A stretch of DNA of 64,000 bases, from positions 2,728,001-2,792,000 of the forward strand of contig NZ_JAGYHC010000001.1 in NCBI RefSeq assembly GCF_019837165.1, given 5' to 3'. The notes under the pieces are model-generated. The model did not search any database, was not told where the DNA came from, and saw only the letters and a program-made list of their open reading frames with translations. Shown here piece after piece: positions 21,093 to 29,670 of the stretch. The first letter of the stretch is position 1, and each line of letters opens with the position of its first letter. This stretch comes from Virgibacillus sp. NKC19-3. Lineage in GTDB: Bacteria; Bacillota; Bacilli; Bacillales; Amphibacillaceae. Both the position numbers and the translations under genes were made by a program.

Positions 21093-23492
21093 TTAGTTAC
21101 GTAGTGGTTTTCCCTTTACAAGCATATGCTGCATCCTGGCTTGAGTCAGTGGTTCCTGGATTAAGCTCAGGAATGCTTCACGTTCTAAATCAAGCATGAC
21201 CTGCTCATCAATCATGGTTCCTTCCTTCATTCGTCCGCCTGATAACACATACGCTAATTTTTCAGCTATTTTCACGTCATGATCAGATGCATATCCACCG
21301 AATCGCAGCGATTTTGCACCAAGCAGCATCGCCCCGTATCCTGCATCCCCTACGACAGGAATTTTTTCACGCTTCGGTGCCCGATAACCGGCTTTTACCA
21401 AAGCCAATACCTTCTCTTTTGCATCATAAAGCAAGTGATCCGGATTTGTGCTTATACTATCCTGATTATTCAAAAATCCATTCTCACGCGCTTGGACAGC
21501 TGATGTAGAGACTTTGGCCATCGCTATTTTTTCAAATACATCATTCGCTACTTTCGTCAGATCAAAATGAACACCTTCAGGCAAGTTGCGAAGCGCTTTT
21601 AAGTAAAGTTCCTTCGTTCCACCACCGCCGGGGATTAAGCCAACGCCAAATTCAACCAAACCCATATACGTCTCCGGGGATGCTTGAATAGCTGCAGCCG
21701 GCAGAGAAACTTCTGCTCCTCCCCCGACAGCCATATTAAACGGCGCTGCTACAACGGGTTTGTCAGAATACTTAATGTCCATCCCCATGTTCTGAAATTG
21801 ACGAATAACCATATCCAATTCAAAGATGTTATCGTCTTGTGCTTCCATTAACATCATGGCAAGGTTTGCCCCAACAGAGAAATGTTTCCCCTGATTTCCA
21901 ATAACAAGCCCTTTATAGTTTTTCTGCACTTCTTTAAGTGCAGAATGAACCATTTGAATAATGTCCAGACCAATCGCATTGCTCTTCGAATGAAATTCAA
22001 GTCCTAAAACGTCGTCCCCTAAATCTATTAAACTTGCGCCGGGATTCTTTTTAATCACCCCGTTTACGTCTTTTAGCTTTTGAAGATGGATCTCTTTTTT
22101 ATTAAATGTTTGCTCCTTGTACTCGCCTTGATCATAGTAATAGACAATGCCATTCTTCTGTTTATAAAAAGACTCCCGCCCCTCTTTACGCATTTTTTGT
22201 ATCCATTCTGGAATACGCTCGCCTTCCTCCTGCATACGTTGCACTGATTGTTGCAGCCCAATCACATCCCATGTTTCAAATGGGCCAATCTCCCAGCCAA
22301 ATCCCCATTTCATTGCTTGGTCGATAGAAACGATATCATCAGCAATATCTCCAAGTAGCTCTGCTGAATAGATTAGTACCGGCTTCAGCACTGACCATAC
22401 GAGGTCTCCAGCTCTATCTCCCTCCGATTTTACAAGCGCTTTCAATTTACGGCGTGGTCCTTTTTCCTGTTTCGCCATTTCCGTCGCAGCTGTATTTAAT
22501 GTTTTGCGATCCTCGTATTCTAGTGTTTCCGGATTTAATTCATAAATGGTACTTCCATCTTTGCCTTTCTTCTTCAGGAAAAATCCTTGAGCCCTTTTTG
22601 CACCTAACCAGCCTTTTTCCTGCATTTTTTTCATAAAATCAGGTACGTCAAAAACTTCTTTTTCCGCACCTTCCACTTGATCATGGACATTTTTTGCTAC
22701 ATGGATGAACGTATCTAAACCAACGACATCCAATGTTCGGAAGGTCGCACTCTTTGGTCTGCCGATCATCGGACCTGTGACAGAATCTACTTCACCGACA
22801 GTGTATCCGCCTTTTAACATCGCTTTAACCGTTACAAGCAAACCGTAAGTTCCGATGCGATTGGCAATAAAGTTTGGTGTATCCTTTGCTTCAACAACTC
22901 CTTTGCCTAATACATTTTCACCAACTTTTTTCATAAATTCGAACACTTTCGGATCTGTATCTTTGGTCGGAATTACCTCAAGCAATTTTAAATAACGGGG
23001 TGGATTAAAAAAATGGGTTCCGAGAAAGTGCCTCCTAAAATCTTCTGAACAACCTGCAGCCATGTCCTCCACTGAAATTCCAGATGTATTTGAACTTACA
23101 ATCGTCCCTTCCTCGCGGTATTTTTCAACACTAGCAAATACTTTTCTTTTCACATCCAGGTTTTCAACAACGACTTCAATAATCCAATCTACATTCGCAA
23201 GCTTCTCCATATCATCCTCCATATTACCAACCTCGATTAAATCAAGGCTTTTCTTTGAGGTAATGGGAGATGGGTTTTGTTTGATAAGTGCTTTCTTGCT
23301 TTGTGTTGCCATCCGGTTACGTACAATCGGATCCTCGAGTGTCAATCCCTTTTGCTCCTCTTCCTTCGTTAGCTCCTGTGGTACAATATCAAGCATAATC
23401 GTTGGTATTCCTACATTAGCCAAGTGGGCAGCAATGCCAGAGCCCATCACACCCGATCCAAGCACTGCAGCACGCTTGATTGATTGCTTCAT
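21093..23492 (-). CDS. fadN: 3-hydroxyacyl-CoA dehydrogenase / enoyl-CoA hydratase FadN
   Basis: This 799-residue fusion has an N-terminal NAD-binding Rossmann domain (VLGSGVMGSGIAAHLANVG, residues 10-28), the dehydrogenase motif GTHFFNPPRYLKLLEVIPT (about 153), the C-terminal dehydrogenase domain to about 400, and a C-terminal crotonase domain with MAVGGGAEVSLPAAA and FGVGLIPGGGGTKEL (about 590-640). The order is the reverse of E. coli FadB and typical of Bacillus FadN. It hydrates enoyl-CoA and oxidises 3-hydroxyacyl-CoA. GGGGGA precedes the ATG, and a FadR operator lies 23 bp upstream. Confidence 0.95.
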   Translation of the reverse strand: MKQSIKRAAVLGSGVMGSGIAAHLANVGIPTIMLDIVPQELTKEEEQKGLTLEDPIVRNRMATQSKKALIKQNPSPITSKKSLDLIEVGNMEDDMEKLANVDWIIEVVVENLDVKRKVFASVEKYREEGTIVSSNTSGISVEDMAAGCSEDFRRHFLGTHFFNPPRYLKLLEVIPTKDTDPKVFEFMKKVGENVLGKGVVEAKDTPNFIANRIGTYGLLVTVKAMLKGGYTVGEVDSVTGPMIGRPKSATFRTLDVVGLDTFIHVAKNVHDQVEGAEKEVFDVPDFMKKMQEKGWLGAKRAQGFFLKKKGKDGSTIYELNPETLEYEDRKTLNTAATEMAKQEKGPRRKLKALVKSEGDRAGDLVWSVLKPVLIYSAELLGDIADDIVSIDQAMKWGFGWEIGPFETWDVIGLQQSVQRMQEEGERIPEWIQKMRKEGRESFYKQKNGIVYYYDQGEYKEQTFNKKEIHLQKLKDVNGVIKKNPGASLIDLGDDVLGLEFHSKSNAIGLDIIQMVHSALKEVQKNYKGLVIGNQGKHFSVGANLAMMLMEAQDDNIFELDMVIRQFQNMGMDIKYSDKPVVAAPFNMAVGGGAEVSLPAAAIQASPETYMGLVEFGVGLIPGGGGTKELYLKALRNLPEGVHFDLTKVANDVFEKIAMAKVSTSAVQARENGFLNNQDSISTNPDHLLYDAKEKVLALVKAGYRAPKREKIPVVGDAGYGAMLLGAKSLRFGGYASDHDVKIAEKLAYVLSGGRMKEGTMIDEQVMLDLEREAFLSLIQEPLTQARMQHMLVKGKPLRN

Positions 23493-23514
23493 GTTTTGTC
23501 CCCCAATCGTTATT

Positions 23515-23532
23515 TGAATGAATACTCATTCA
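23515..23532 (-). promoter_or_regulatory. FadR operator upstream of fadN-fadA-fadE
   Basis: TGAATGAATACTCATTCA fits the Bacillus FadR (TetR family) consensus TGAATGAnTAnTCATTCA at every fixed position. It lies 23-40 bp upstream of the fadN ATG, where a bound repressor would block the promoter; long-chain acyl-CoA should relieve it. The next 310 bp (23533-23842) contain no gene that I can support. Confidence 0.9.
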
Positions 23533-23842
23533 TTTTTTGAGAAAAAAGAAAAGATAGTCGCCTATCTGTCTAATCTTTAGTATAAATTATAATCAGATAT
23601 TTCGCAATAAAAATGTTCCTATTTTTTATAAAAGGGGCAGGTCCTTTGCCTCAGAAAGCCTCTCCGTAAAAAGAGCTCTTTGATCAATAGATCCAATAAT
23701 TAAGGAAGAAATTCAGATAATGAAATCGGCCAGCCCTATGTTCTAGATCCGACACTCACGCTTTGGGATTCGTTATTAATTAGCATCTATTCAAGCCGAT
23801 ATACACCATCTGCCTCTCTTGAAAAACCACGCAAATTCTTTC

Positions 23843-24049
23843 CTATACTACAACATCATAACCTTGATCTTCCACCGCCTCGCGCATATCCGCTACCGTA
23901 ACCTGTACATCATCATAGGTAACATCCACTTTTCCAGTACCTATGTTTACCTCTACACTGGTTACACCATTTAGCTCTCCTAAAGCATCTTTCACCACTG
24001 ATTCACAATGACCACTTGTCATCCCTACTACATCTAGTGTTGTTTGCAT
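23843..24049 (-). CDS. copZ: CopZ-like heavy-metal-associated domain protein with altered metal site
   Basis: This 68-residue protein is a single HMA ferredoxin-like domain, the usual size of copper chaperone CopZ, which carries Cu(I) to CopA. The metal site should read MxCxxC, but here it is MTSGHCE (about residues 10-16): the codon is AGT (Ser) instead of TGT (Cys), so only the second Cys remains. The rest is intact (VNIGTGKVDVTYDD, AVEDQGYDV). GGGGAAA precedes the ATG. The DNA upstream is the frameshifted remnant of a copper ATPase gene, so the locus appears to have lost its original function. It may bind metal weakly or have another role. Confidence 0.82.
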   Translation of the reverse strand: MQTTLDVVGMTSGHCESVVKDALGELNGVTSVEVNIGTGKVDVTYDDVQVTVADMREAVEDQGYDVVV

Positions 24050-24279
24050 TTATAATTTCCCCTTTCGTATTTTTTGGTAACTAACACCTATATCAGCAAT
24101 TGTTCGTATAGGCGCGTTATTTATACTATCACTAACCATTGCAACTTTTTTGCCTTGTCATTTACTATATCCTTTTTTTCCTCTAGTAAAACCTGTGAAA
24201 GCACGGGAACGTTTTGTTCACTTTCCCAATAACCAATTAGAAGGGAGCGCTTACCGACCACTGTATTTTTCCCCTCCAT
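24050..24279 (-). pseudogene. copA: Remnant of a copper P-type ATPase (copA), frameshifted and deleted
   Basis: Two minus-strand frames join into a shortened CopA P-domain. The first, from 24279, reads GKRSLLIGYWESEQNVPVL and then VNDKAKKLQ, similar to the IGxRxLM...NV and EDKAxxVxxLQ regions. The second frame continues as MVSDSINNAPIRTIADIGVS, a decayed form of the hinge motif MVGDGINDAPALAxADIGIA found in all P1B ATPases, and ends at TAA 24050-24052, one base before the copZ ATG. The missing intervening sequence shows internal deletion as well as frameshift. Its place directly upstream of copZ supports the identity. Confidence 0.6.
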
Positions 24280-24322
24280 ATGATCCTCTCTCTAGTACAT
24301 CATTTCCCTAATTTTTGCCCGT

Positions 24323-24602
24323 CCATGTACTTGAGTGCTTCTCTCTGATACATCGCTACCCTTATTTTGCTCATCCATGTACTTGAGAACTTCTCTCTAA
24401 TACATCGCTACCCTTATTTTGCTCATCCATGTACTTGAGAACTTCTCTCTAATACATCGCTACCCTTATTTTGCTCATCCATGTACTTGAGTGCTTCTCT
24501 CTGGTACATCGCTACCCTTATTTTGCTCATCCATGTACTTGAGTGCTTCTCTCTGGTATATCGCTACCCTATTGCTCATCCATGTACTTGAGTGCTTCTC
24601 TG
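24323..24602. repeat. Tandem array of a 52-bp repeat, first array
   Basis: Five full units begin at 24323, 24375, 24427, 24479 and 24531 (period exactly 52 bp except the last, 49 bp), then a partial unit from 24580. A degenerate unit can be traced upstream from about 24283. Each unit has CCATGTACTTGAG, then TTCTCTCT, then TACATCGCTACCC and TTATTTTGCTCAT. Units hold a dyad (ATGTAC with GTACAT, and GAGAACTTCTC in two of them). The period is not a multiple of three, so it does not encode a repeated protein. It lies between the copA remnant and the znuA control region. The second array at 41735 has the same period and core. Confidence 0.9.
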
Positions 24603-24703
24603 TACAGTTGAGTGCAATATGTTCATTGTCTCTTGCCAACACAATAGTTTCCATATCCAAACAACACCATTTGCTTCGGATACGATCACACATCTTTTTT
24701 ATA

Positions 24704-24745
24704 AAATCGTAATCATTCTTGTTTACAAAACGTAACCATTACGAT
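24704..24745 (+). promoter_or_regulatory. Zur boxes upstream of znuA
   Basis: Two sites resemble the Bacillus Zur box (AATCGTAATNATTACGATT): AAATCGTAATCATT at 24704-24717, with a poor right half, and CGTAACCATTACGAT at 24731-24745, a near match on both halves. They lie 40-80 bp upstream of the znuA start, and the operon encodes its own Fur-family regulator. Zinc-loaded Zur should repress here. Confidence 0.75.
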
Positions 24746-24784
24746 ATGATATGTAACGTATTACATGAAATGAGGGAATGATAC

Positions 24785-25744
24785 GTGAGAATAATTCAAG
24801 GTCTTATTATTTTAATTACAATAGGAATAGTTGCTGTTGGATGTTCATCATCCGATGGAGCATCTGATGATAATGAAGGACTTAAACTATATGCCTCCGT
24901 TTATCCGATCCAATATGCGATTGAACGGATTGGAGGACAAACCGTTACTGTGGAGTCGGTGTATCCGCCAGGGGTAGATGCACACACCTATGAGCCTACT
25001 TCAAAAGACATGACCTCTATTGCCAACAGCGATGCATTTATGTATATGGGTGCTGGGATGGAAGGTTTTGCAGAAACGGCAGCAGAGGCACTAGCCACGC
25101 AGGACGTACGTTTAGTAGAAATAGGACAACAAGAAGAACTATTTCATACCGATGAACCGGAAAAAGACGGCAACGCCGATGAATCAGATAACCACTCACA
25201 CGATGGGCACAATCACGGTGATCATGATCCACATATATGGATTGACCCGCAGCGAATGATTGATATGGCAGCTATTATTAGAGATGAATTAATCGATTTA
25301 AATCCCGATCAAGCAGAACTTTACAACGATAATTTTAACACACTAGAAAAAGATTTAATCGAACTGGATGAAAACTATAACGAAACATTACAAGCAAATG
25401 ATAATAAAAAAATCTTAGTTTCTCATGCAGCATATGGCTACTGGGAGGAACGATACGGAATTGAACAGATTGCAATCAATGGATTATCATCAAGCAATGA
25501 GCCCTCTCAGAAAGAATTGACACAAATCATTGATCAAGCCGAAAAGCATAACCTGGATTATATTATTTTTGAACAAAATAGTTCCAATCGTGTTTCAGAA
25601 ATTATCCAGGAACAAATCGGTACAGAGAGCTTAACCATTCATAACTTATCGGTTTTAACAGACACCGATATCGAAAATAATGAAGACTATCTTTCCTTAA
25701 TGGAGAAAAATCTAGAAATACTGAACAAAGCAACGAGTAAATGA
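24785..25744 (+). CDS. znuA: Zinc ABC transporter substrate-binding lipoprotein
   Basis: This 319-residue protein starts at GTG 24785 with GAGGGA upstream. A signal peptide ends in the lipobox VAVGC (Cys about 20). The cluster A-I fold is marked by YPIQYAIERIGG, GVDAHTYEPTSKD (zinc His) and a His/Asp-rich loop at about residues 135-155 (HSHDGHNHGDHDPH), the hallmark of zinc binders. A second His ligand lies in SHAAYGYWEERYG, and an acidic one near TDTDIE. It captures extracellular zinc for ZnuBC. It is first in the znuA-znuC-znuB-zur operon behind Zur boxes. Confidence 0.93.
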   Translation: MRIIQGLIILITIGIVAVGCSSSDGASDDNEGLKLYASVYPIQYAIERIGGQTVTVESVYPPGVDAHTYEPTSKDMTSIANSDAFMYMGAGMEGFAETAAEALATQDVRLVEIGQQEELFHTDEPEKDGNADESDNHSHDGHNHGDHDPHIWIDPQRMIDMAAIIRDELIDLNPDQAELYNDNFNTLEKDLIELDENYNETLQANDNKKILVSHAAYGYWEERYGIEQIAINGLSSSNEPSQKELTQIIDQAEKHNLDYIIFEQNSSNRVSEIIQEQIGTESLTIHNLSVLTDTDIENNEDYLSLMEKNLEILNKATSK

Positions 25745-25757
25745 AAGGAGTGAGGAG

Positions 25758-26513
25758 ATGGCAGAGCCAGTCGTTTCCATGAAAAATATAAGTTATGCCT
25801 ATGAACAAAGTAATGTATTGCAACATGTTAATTTTGAAATCCCTCGTGGTGCATTCATGGGATTATTAGGTCCTAACGGAGGTGGAAAAACAACCCTGGT
25901 TAAACTCATTCTTGGAGTTTTGAAACCAGACAGCGGATCCATCCAACTTCTGAATCAACCGATAGAGAGATTCAAAGAATGGGATAAATTCGGATTTGTT
26001 TCTCAAAAGGCCAATTCCTTTAATAAAGGATTCCCTGCTACCGTGTATGAAGTTGTTTCCATGGGGCTTACAGCTAAAGTAGGCTACTTGAGGTTTTTCA
26101 AAAAACAACATAAAGAAAAAATTCTTCAAGCCATTGATCAAGTAGGGATGCTTGATTATGCTTATAAAAACGTTGGAAACTTATCCGGGGGGCAGCAACA
26201 ACGTGTATTTATTGCGCGTTCATTAGTAAATGAACCGGAGCTCTTAATATTAGATGAGCCAACAGTAGGTGTGGACAATGAAAACGTCCGCCGCTTTTAC
26301 GATCTGCTGCATCAACTCAACGAAGAACGTAACATCACCCTACTACTCGTCACGCATGACACAAGTACTATGACAAAGCATGCAACAGATATTGTTTGTT
26401 TAAATAAAACACTGCATTTTCATGGGAATCCGGATGAATATACGTCCTTATCTGAAAAAGACCTATCCGGATTTTATGGTTACCCCGTAAACATTGTCAC
26501 ACACGCAAATTAG
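25758..26513 (+). CDS. znuC: Zinc ABC transporter ATP-binding protein
   Basis: This 251-residue ABC ATPase has Walker A GPNGGGKTT (about 36), signature NLSGGQQQRVFIARSL (about 137) and Walker B LLILDEPTVGVD (about 159) with switch His in LLVTHDTSTM. It energises zinc uptake with the adjacent permease. It begins 13 bp after znuA with GAAAGGAGTGAGG upstream, and ends 14 bp before znuB. Length and motifs are ordinary for ZnuC/AdcC. Confidence 0.94.
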   Translation: MAEPVVSMKNISYAYEQSNVLQHVNFEIPRGAFMGLLGPNGGGKTTLVKLILGVLKPDSGSIQLLNQPIERFKEWDKFGFVSQKANSFNKGFPATVYEVVSMGLTAKVGYLRFFKKQHKEKILQAIDQVGMLDYAYKNVGNLSGGQQQRVFIARSLVNEPELLILDEPTVGVDNENVRRFYDLLHQLNEERNITLLLVTHDTSTMTKHATDIVCLNKTLHFHGNPDEYTSLSEKDLSGFYGYPVNIVTHAN

Positions 26514-26527
26514 TTGGAGGAACGCTT

Positions 26528-27379
26528 ATGTTAACAGATTTTTTTGAATATGATTTTCTACGATATACATTTTTAACAGGCCTACTGATCGGGATTATCG
26601 CTCCGTTACTTGGTACATTTATCGTTGTAAGGAGGCTCTCACTTATTGCAGATGCCTTGTCCCATGTTACATTAGCAGGAATTGCATTTGGTTTAATGTT
26701 GGAAAAGTTCGCGATCACATTTTTCGCACCTTTATATAGTGGAATGTTTTTTTCCGTCATCGGTTCGATATTAATTGAGAAATTACGAAATGTGTACAAA
26801 GCCTATCAGGAGCTGGCGATTCCAATTATTCTATCTAGTGGCGTCGGATTAAGCGTCATTTTCATTTCTGTTGCTGATGGATTTAATACAGAGTTATTCA
26901 ATTATCTCTTTGGATCGGTTTCGGCTGTTAGCCAGAATGATTTCTTTACAATATTGGGTATTTCTATCTTTATCATCTTTGCTGTTATACTATTTTATAA
27001 GGAACTTTTTACCCTATCCTTTGATGAAGAACATGCAACAATATCCGGTATTCATGCCAAACGCATCCATATGCTTTTTATTGTTTTAACAGCATTGGTT
27101 ATTGCAGCTTCCATGAGTATCGTTGGTGTGCTGCTCGTATCAGCATTGATGACATTACCTGTTGCTGCAAGTATGCGACTTGCTAAAGGATTCAAGCAAA
27201 TGATGTTCTTATCTATTGTATTTGGTGAACTCGCTGTTATTATAGGATTAATAACCGGTTATTATTTAAGTATCCCACCGGGTGGTACAATTGTTATGGT
27301 AGCCATTATTATTTTATTAGCCTCCATTGGTGTCAAACAATTTAATTTTAAATTTAAGAAAGGCAGGGAAGCGAAATGA
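26528..27379 (+). CDS. znuB: Zinc ABC transporter permease
   Basis: This 283-residue protein of the ABC-3 family has about eight membrane segments. LGTFIVVRRLSLIADALSHVTLAGIAFG (about residues 27-54) and the C-terminal PVAASMRLAKGF are family landmarks. It forms the channel for zinc taken up by ZnuA. TTGGAGGAA precedes the ATG. Its stop overlaps the next start (ATGA at 27376-27379), coupling it to zur. Confidence 0.93.
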   Translation: MLTDFFEYDFLRYTFLTGLLIGIIAPLLGTFIVVRRLSLIADALSHVTLAGIAFGLMLEKFAITFFAPLYSGMFFSVIGSILIEKLRNVYKAYQELAIPIILSSGVGLSVIFISVADGFNTELFNYLFGSVSAVSQNDFFTILGISIFIIFAVILFYKELFTLSFDEEHATISGIHAKRIHMLFIVLTALVIAASMSIVGVLLVSALMTLPVAASMRLAKGFKQMMFLSIVFGELAVIIGLITGYYLSIPPGGTIVMVAIIILLASIGVKQFNFKFKKGREAK

Positions 27380-27789
27380 ATGTAAATGAAGCAGTCGATC
27401 GTTTAAAAGAAAAAGGATATAAAACAACCGGGAAGCGAAAAGACATTTTAGAATACTTTGAAGAAGCGAATGGATATCGTACGGCTAAGGATTTAATTCA
27501 ACATATGGAATCCAACTACGAGGGGATAAGTTTTGACACAGTTTATCGCAATCTCCATTTGTACGATGAAATAGGAATATTAGAAGCAACCGAATTAAAT
27601 GGTGAAAAACAATTTCGTCTGAATTGCACCGACCATCACCATCATCATTTTATTTGTAACGATTGTGGAAAAACAAAAGAAATAGAAGTTTGTCCCATGG
27701 ATGAAATAGAAAACACGCTCACTAATTATGCGATTGAAGGACATAAATTTGAAATTTATGGTTTGTGTCCGATGTGTCAAAGCAGATGA
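27376..27789 (+). CDS. zur: Zinc-responsive Fur-family repressor Zur
   Basis: This 137-residue Fur-family protein has an N-terminal winged helix (about 1-80) with the recognition segment SFDTVYRNLHL, a His-rich hinge NCTDHHHHHFICNDC, and two CxxC pairs (CNDC and CPMC) for structural zinc. Location at the end of the zinc uptake operon and Zur boxes in front of it argue for Zur rather than Fur or PerR; the DNA-binding domain lacks features that would exclude the others. It overlaps znuB by 4 bp and the next gene by 4 bp. Confidence 0.88.
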   Translation: MNVNEAVDRLKEKGYKTTGKRKDILEYFEEANGYRTAKDLIQHMESNYEGISFDTVYRNLHLYDEIGILEATELNGEKQFRLNCTDHHHHHFICNDCGKTKEIEVCPMDEIENTLTNYAIEGHKFEIYGLCPMCQSR

Positions 27790-28175
27790 ACGTAAAGGTT
27801 TATATTTTCGTTGGAATCGGTGGAATGATTGGAGCTGTAATTCGTTATAGTATTTCCACCTTGCTTATGTCGCAACATGGGTTTCCATATGCTACGCTAG
27901 TAACTAATTTAATCGGTTGTTTTTTACTTAGCTTCATCGTAAATCATGAAATACTAAAGCGAAAACTGTCACCGGAACTCTTTACAGCGCTTAACGTCGG
28001 ACTGATTGGGGCTTTCACTACCTTCTCTACATTCGCTGTTGAAACTATGGAATTATGGAGTTCCAATCGCTTTATAACAATGAGCTATATTTTAACCAGT
28101 GTAGTTGGGGGAATCATATGCTGTTATATGGGGTTTAGATTCGCAACGAAAAAGCAAAGGCAGACTTCTATATGA
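27786..28175 (+). CDS. crcB1: Fluoride channel FluC/CrcB, first subunit
   Basis: The ATG at 27786 overlaps the zur stop (ATGA), giving 129 residues; the frame opens earlier inside zur but without a signal. It has four membrane segments, GIGGMIGAVIRYSIS near the start, the pore motif TNLIGCFLLSF and GAFTTFSTFAVE (about residue 75), typical of the Fluc dual-topology family. Two paralogues in tandem usually form a heterodimer that exports fluoride. No fluoride riboswitch is seen; expression would follow the zinc operon unless an internal promoter exists. Confidence 0.9.
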   Translation: MNVKVYIFVGIGGMIGAVIRYSISTLLMSQHGFPYATLVTNLIGCFLLSFIVNHEILKRKLSPELFTALNVGLIGAFTTFSTFAVETMELWSSNRFITMSYILTSVVGGIICCYMGFRFATKKQRQTSI

Positions 28176-28525
28176 TAATTTTATGGATTGCCTTAGGTGG
28201 ATTTGCTGGAAGTATTGCACGATTTTATATTTCCGTAAAAACGAATAAACACGTCATCGGCACATGGACTGCTAACGTTACAGGTTCTATTTTGTTGGCC
28301 TTATTATTCTATTTTCACATGACAGATTCTATCTCAGAATGGATTTGGTTCTTTTTGGGTATTGGATTTAGTGGTGCCTATACAACTTTCTCCACCTTTG
28401 GAAATGAAACCTTACAGTTCATTCTCAATAGAAAATATGTACATGCAGCAAGTTATGTTACCGCCTCTCTTACTATCTCCCTTTTCGTTGTTTTTATTGT
28501 GTTTTCTTTATTTACATCATCGTAG
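28172..28525 (+). CDS. crcB2: Fluoride channel FluC/CrcB, second subunit
   Basis: This 117-residue protein overlaps the previous gene by 4 bp (ATGA). It repeats the Fluc pattern: GGFAGSIARFYIS, TANVTGSILLALL and GAYTTFSTFGNET (about residue 70), with four membrane segments. With the preceding gene it should make the antiparallel pair that lets fluoride leave the cell. It ends 4 codons before a strong hairpin at 28521-28553. Confidence 0.9.
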   Translation: MIILWIALGGFAGSIARFYISVKTNKHVIGTWTANVTGSILLALLFYFHMTDSISEWIWFFLGIGFSGAYTTFSTFGNETLQFILNRKYVHAASYVTASLTISLFVVFIVFSLFTSS

Positions 28526-28553
28526 AGCTTGAGACTTAGCCTCAAGCTCTACG
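28521..28553. terminator. Strong hairpin between convergent genes
   Basis: CGTAGAGCTTGAG (28521-28533) and CTCAAGCTCTACG (28541-28553) form a perfect 13-bp stem with a 7-nt loop between crcB2 and the convergent gene ending at 28560. There is no T-run on either side, so it is a weak intrinsic terminator at best, or a transcript-stabilising stem. Confidence 0.6.
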
Positions 28554-28559
28554 ACTGCC

Positions 28560-29348
28560 TTAGCCAAATACTTCCTGCAATACATTCGACTCCTCATGAT
28601 CCAGCATATTCTTTTGAATCACTTCATAGACAGGTTTATTCATCTGTTCTTTCAATTCATTTGCGGGATCGGATTCACCGATTATATAAATCTTCTCCCA
28701 ACCTTTGTCTTTTGCTTGCTTATCCAATTTCGGAGCAATTTTTTTATACCAACGCTGCTGATTTGCCTCAATTCTATCTTTGAATTTATCCGTATATTGA
28801 TTAGTCGATGAAGCCCCTATATCTGTAGTCGTTTTTTCACGCCAATTATCTGTATCAATATCCAACTCATAAGAATAGGTATTTTTTATTTCGTTTAAAT
28901 AAACATCGATGACTTTTATCTCATTTTGTTGGACGAGTATGATTCCTGAATTCGGATATTTGGCGCTCAATTGCTTCAATTGTTCTAATTGTGGTGTCTC
29001 TTGCCAATAAAATGCTGTCTCTAGTGGCATTTGTACCCGCGTTGCAAACCATACTTCTCCGTCCGCTGTAGCAAATAGTACAATCCCCTTTAAAAAGTTC
29101 TGTTCATTGCCCTTGACGAATCTTTCCACCTTTTCTTTAACCGCTTGAAAATTCTTCTGTTCTTCCTTATCATCATCTTCATTCAGATAGTTTTCAAAGT
29201 TACGTAATCCGTTTTTTAGATGAATTTTCCATTCTCCACCCTGCTGGTCAGGATCAGATGGATCAGTGTTTAAATACATCGTAAATACTTTGTTGGAATT
29301 ATCATTTCTTACAGTCTCTAATTTTTGAATTTCCTTATTTAAATCCAT
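28560..29348 (-). CDS. VLRF1/baeRF-like eRF1-type release-factor domain protein
   Basis: The ATG at 29348 follows AGGAGTGAGG by 6 bp, giving 262 residues; a GTG four codons earlier is less likely. The protein begins with a helix and strand (ETVRNDNSNKVFTMYLNTDPSD), has a central RNase-H-like beta/alpha region (GIVLFATADGEVWFATRVQMP; GIILVQQNEIKVIDVYLNEI), and ends with KIYIIGESDPANELKEQMNKPVYEVI. This layout fits the bacterial relatives of archaeo-eukaryotic release factor 1 seen in Bacillaceae; their role, probably in ribosome rescue or stress, is not settled. It is monocistronic. Confidence 0.6.
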   Translation of the reverse strand: MDLNKEIQKLETVRNDNSNKVFTMYLNTDPSDPDQQGGEWKIHLKNGLRNFENYLNEDDDKEEQKNFQAVKEKVERFVKGNEQNFLKGIVLFATADGEVWFATRVQMPLETAFYWQETPQLEQLKQLSAKYPNSGIILVQQNEIKVIDVYLNEIKNTYSYELDIDTDNWREKTTTDIGASSTNQYTDKFKDRIEANQQRWYKKIAPKLDKQAKDKGWEKIYIIGESDPANELKEQMNKPVYEVIQKNMLDHEESNVLQEVFG

Positions 29349-29670
29349 AGTAGACCTCACTCCTGTACAAGATTATTCCTTTGCCTAGTAGTATATGTCC
29401 TTTACGCCTTTGATTTAAACATACCATTGCAGTAATTTGTGGTTATATATCGGATTTCAAGAAGTATCGGCCATTATTCTGGATCCATTTTATACCTCGT
29501 ATGAACACTTTTCTCTTGCTACAACTTTATATAATATCATCAAATCTAACGATATTTGTGATTTATATCCTATTTCAAGCAAGAGGAAGCGAAGGTTTCG
29601 GTACCGATTCATTATTTTTTATCGATCATCATACATTGTAAAGGAAGTATTGGGACAAGGTGGTTAACAT
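29349..29670. other. Intergenic region without recognised gene
   Basis: The 322 bp between the divergent genes holds an open frame of 76 codons (29437-29667) with no ribosome site, no family resemblance and poor codon content. I treat it as non-coding. AAGGTGG at its right end is the ribosome site of the next gene. Confidence 0.5.

Noticed and set aside
24323-24602. CRISPR array
   Set aside because: Within each array the whole 52-bp unit is conserved, including the would-be spacers, and there are no cas genes in the window.
24475-24693. A 72-codon frame through the 52-bp repeats
   Set aside because: The repeat period is not divisible by three, so the frame does not repeat, and no ribosome site is present.
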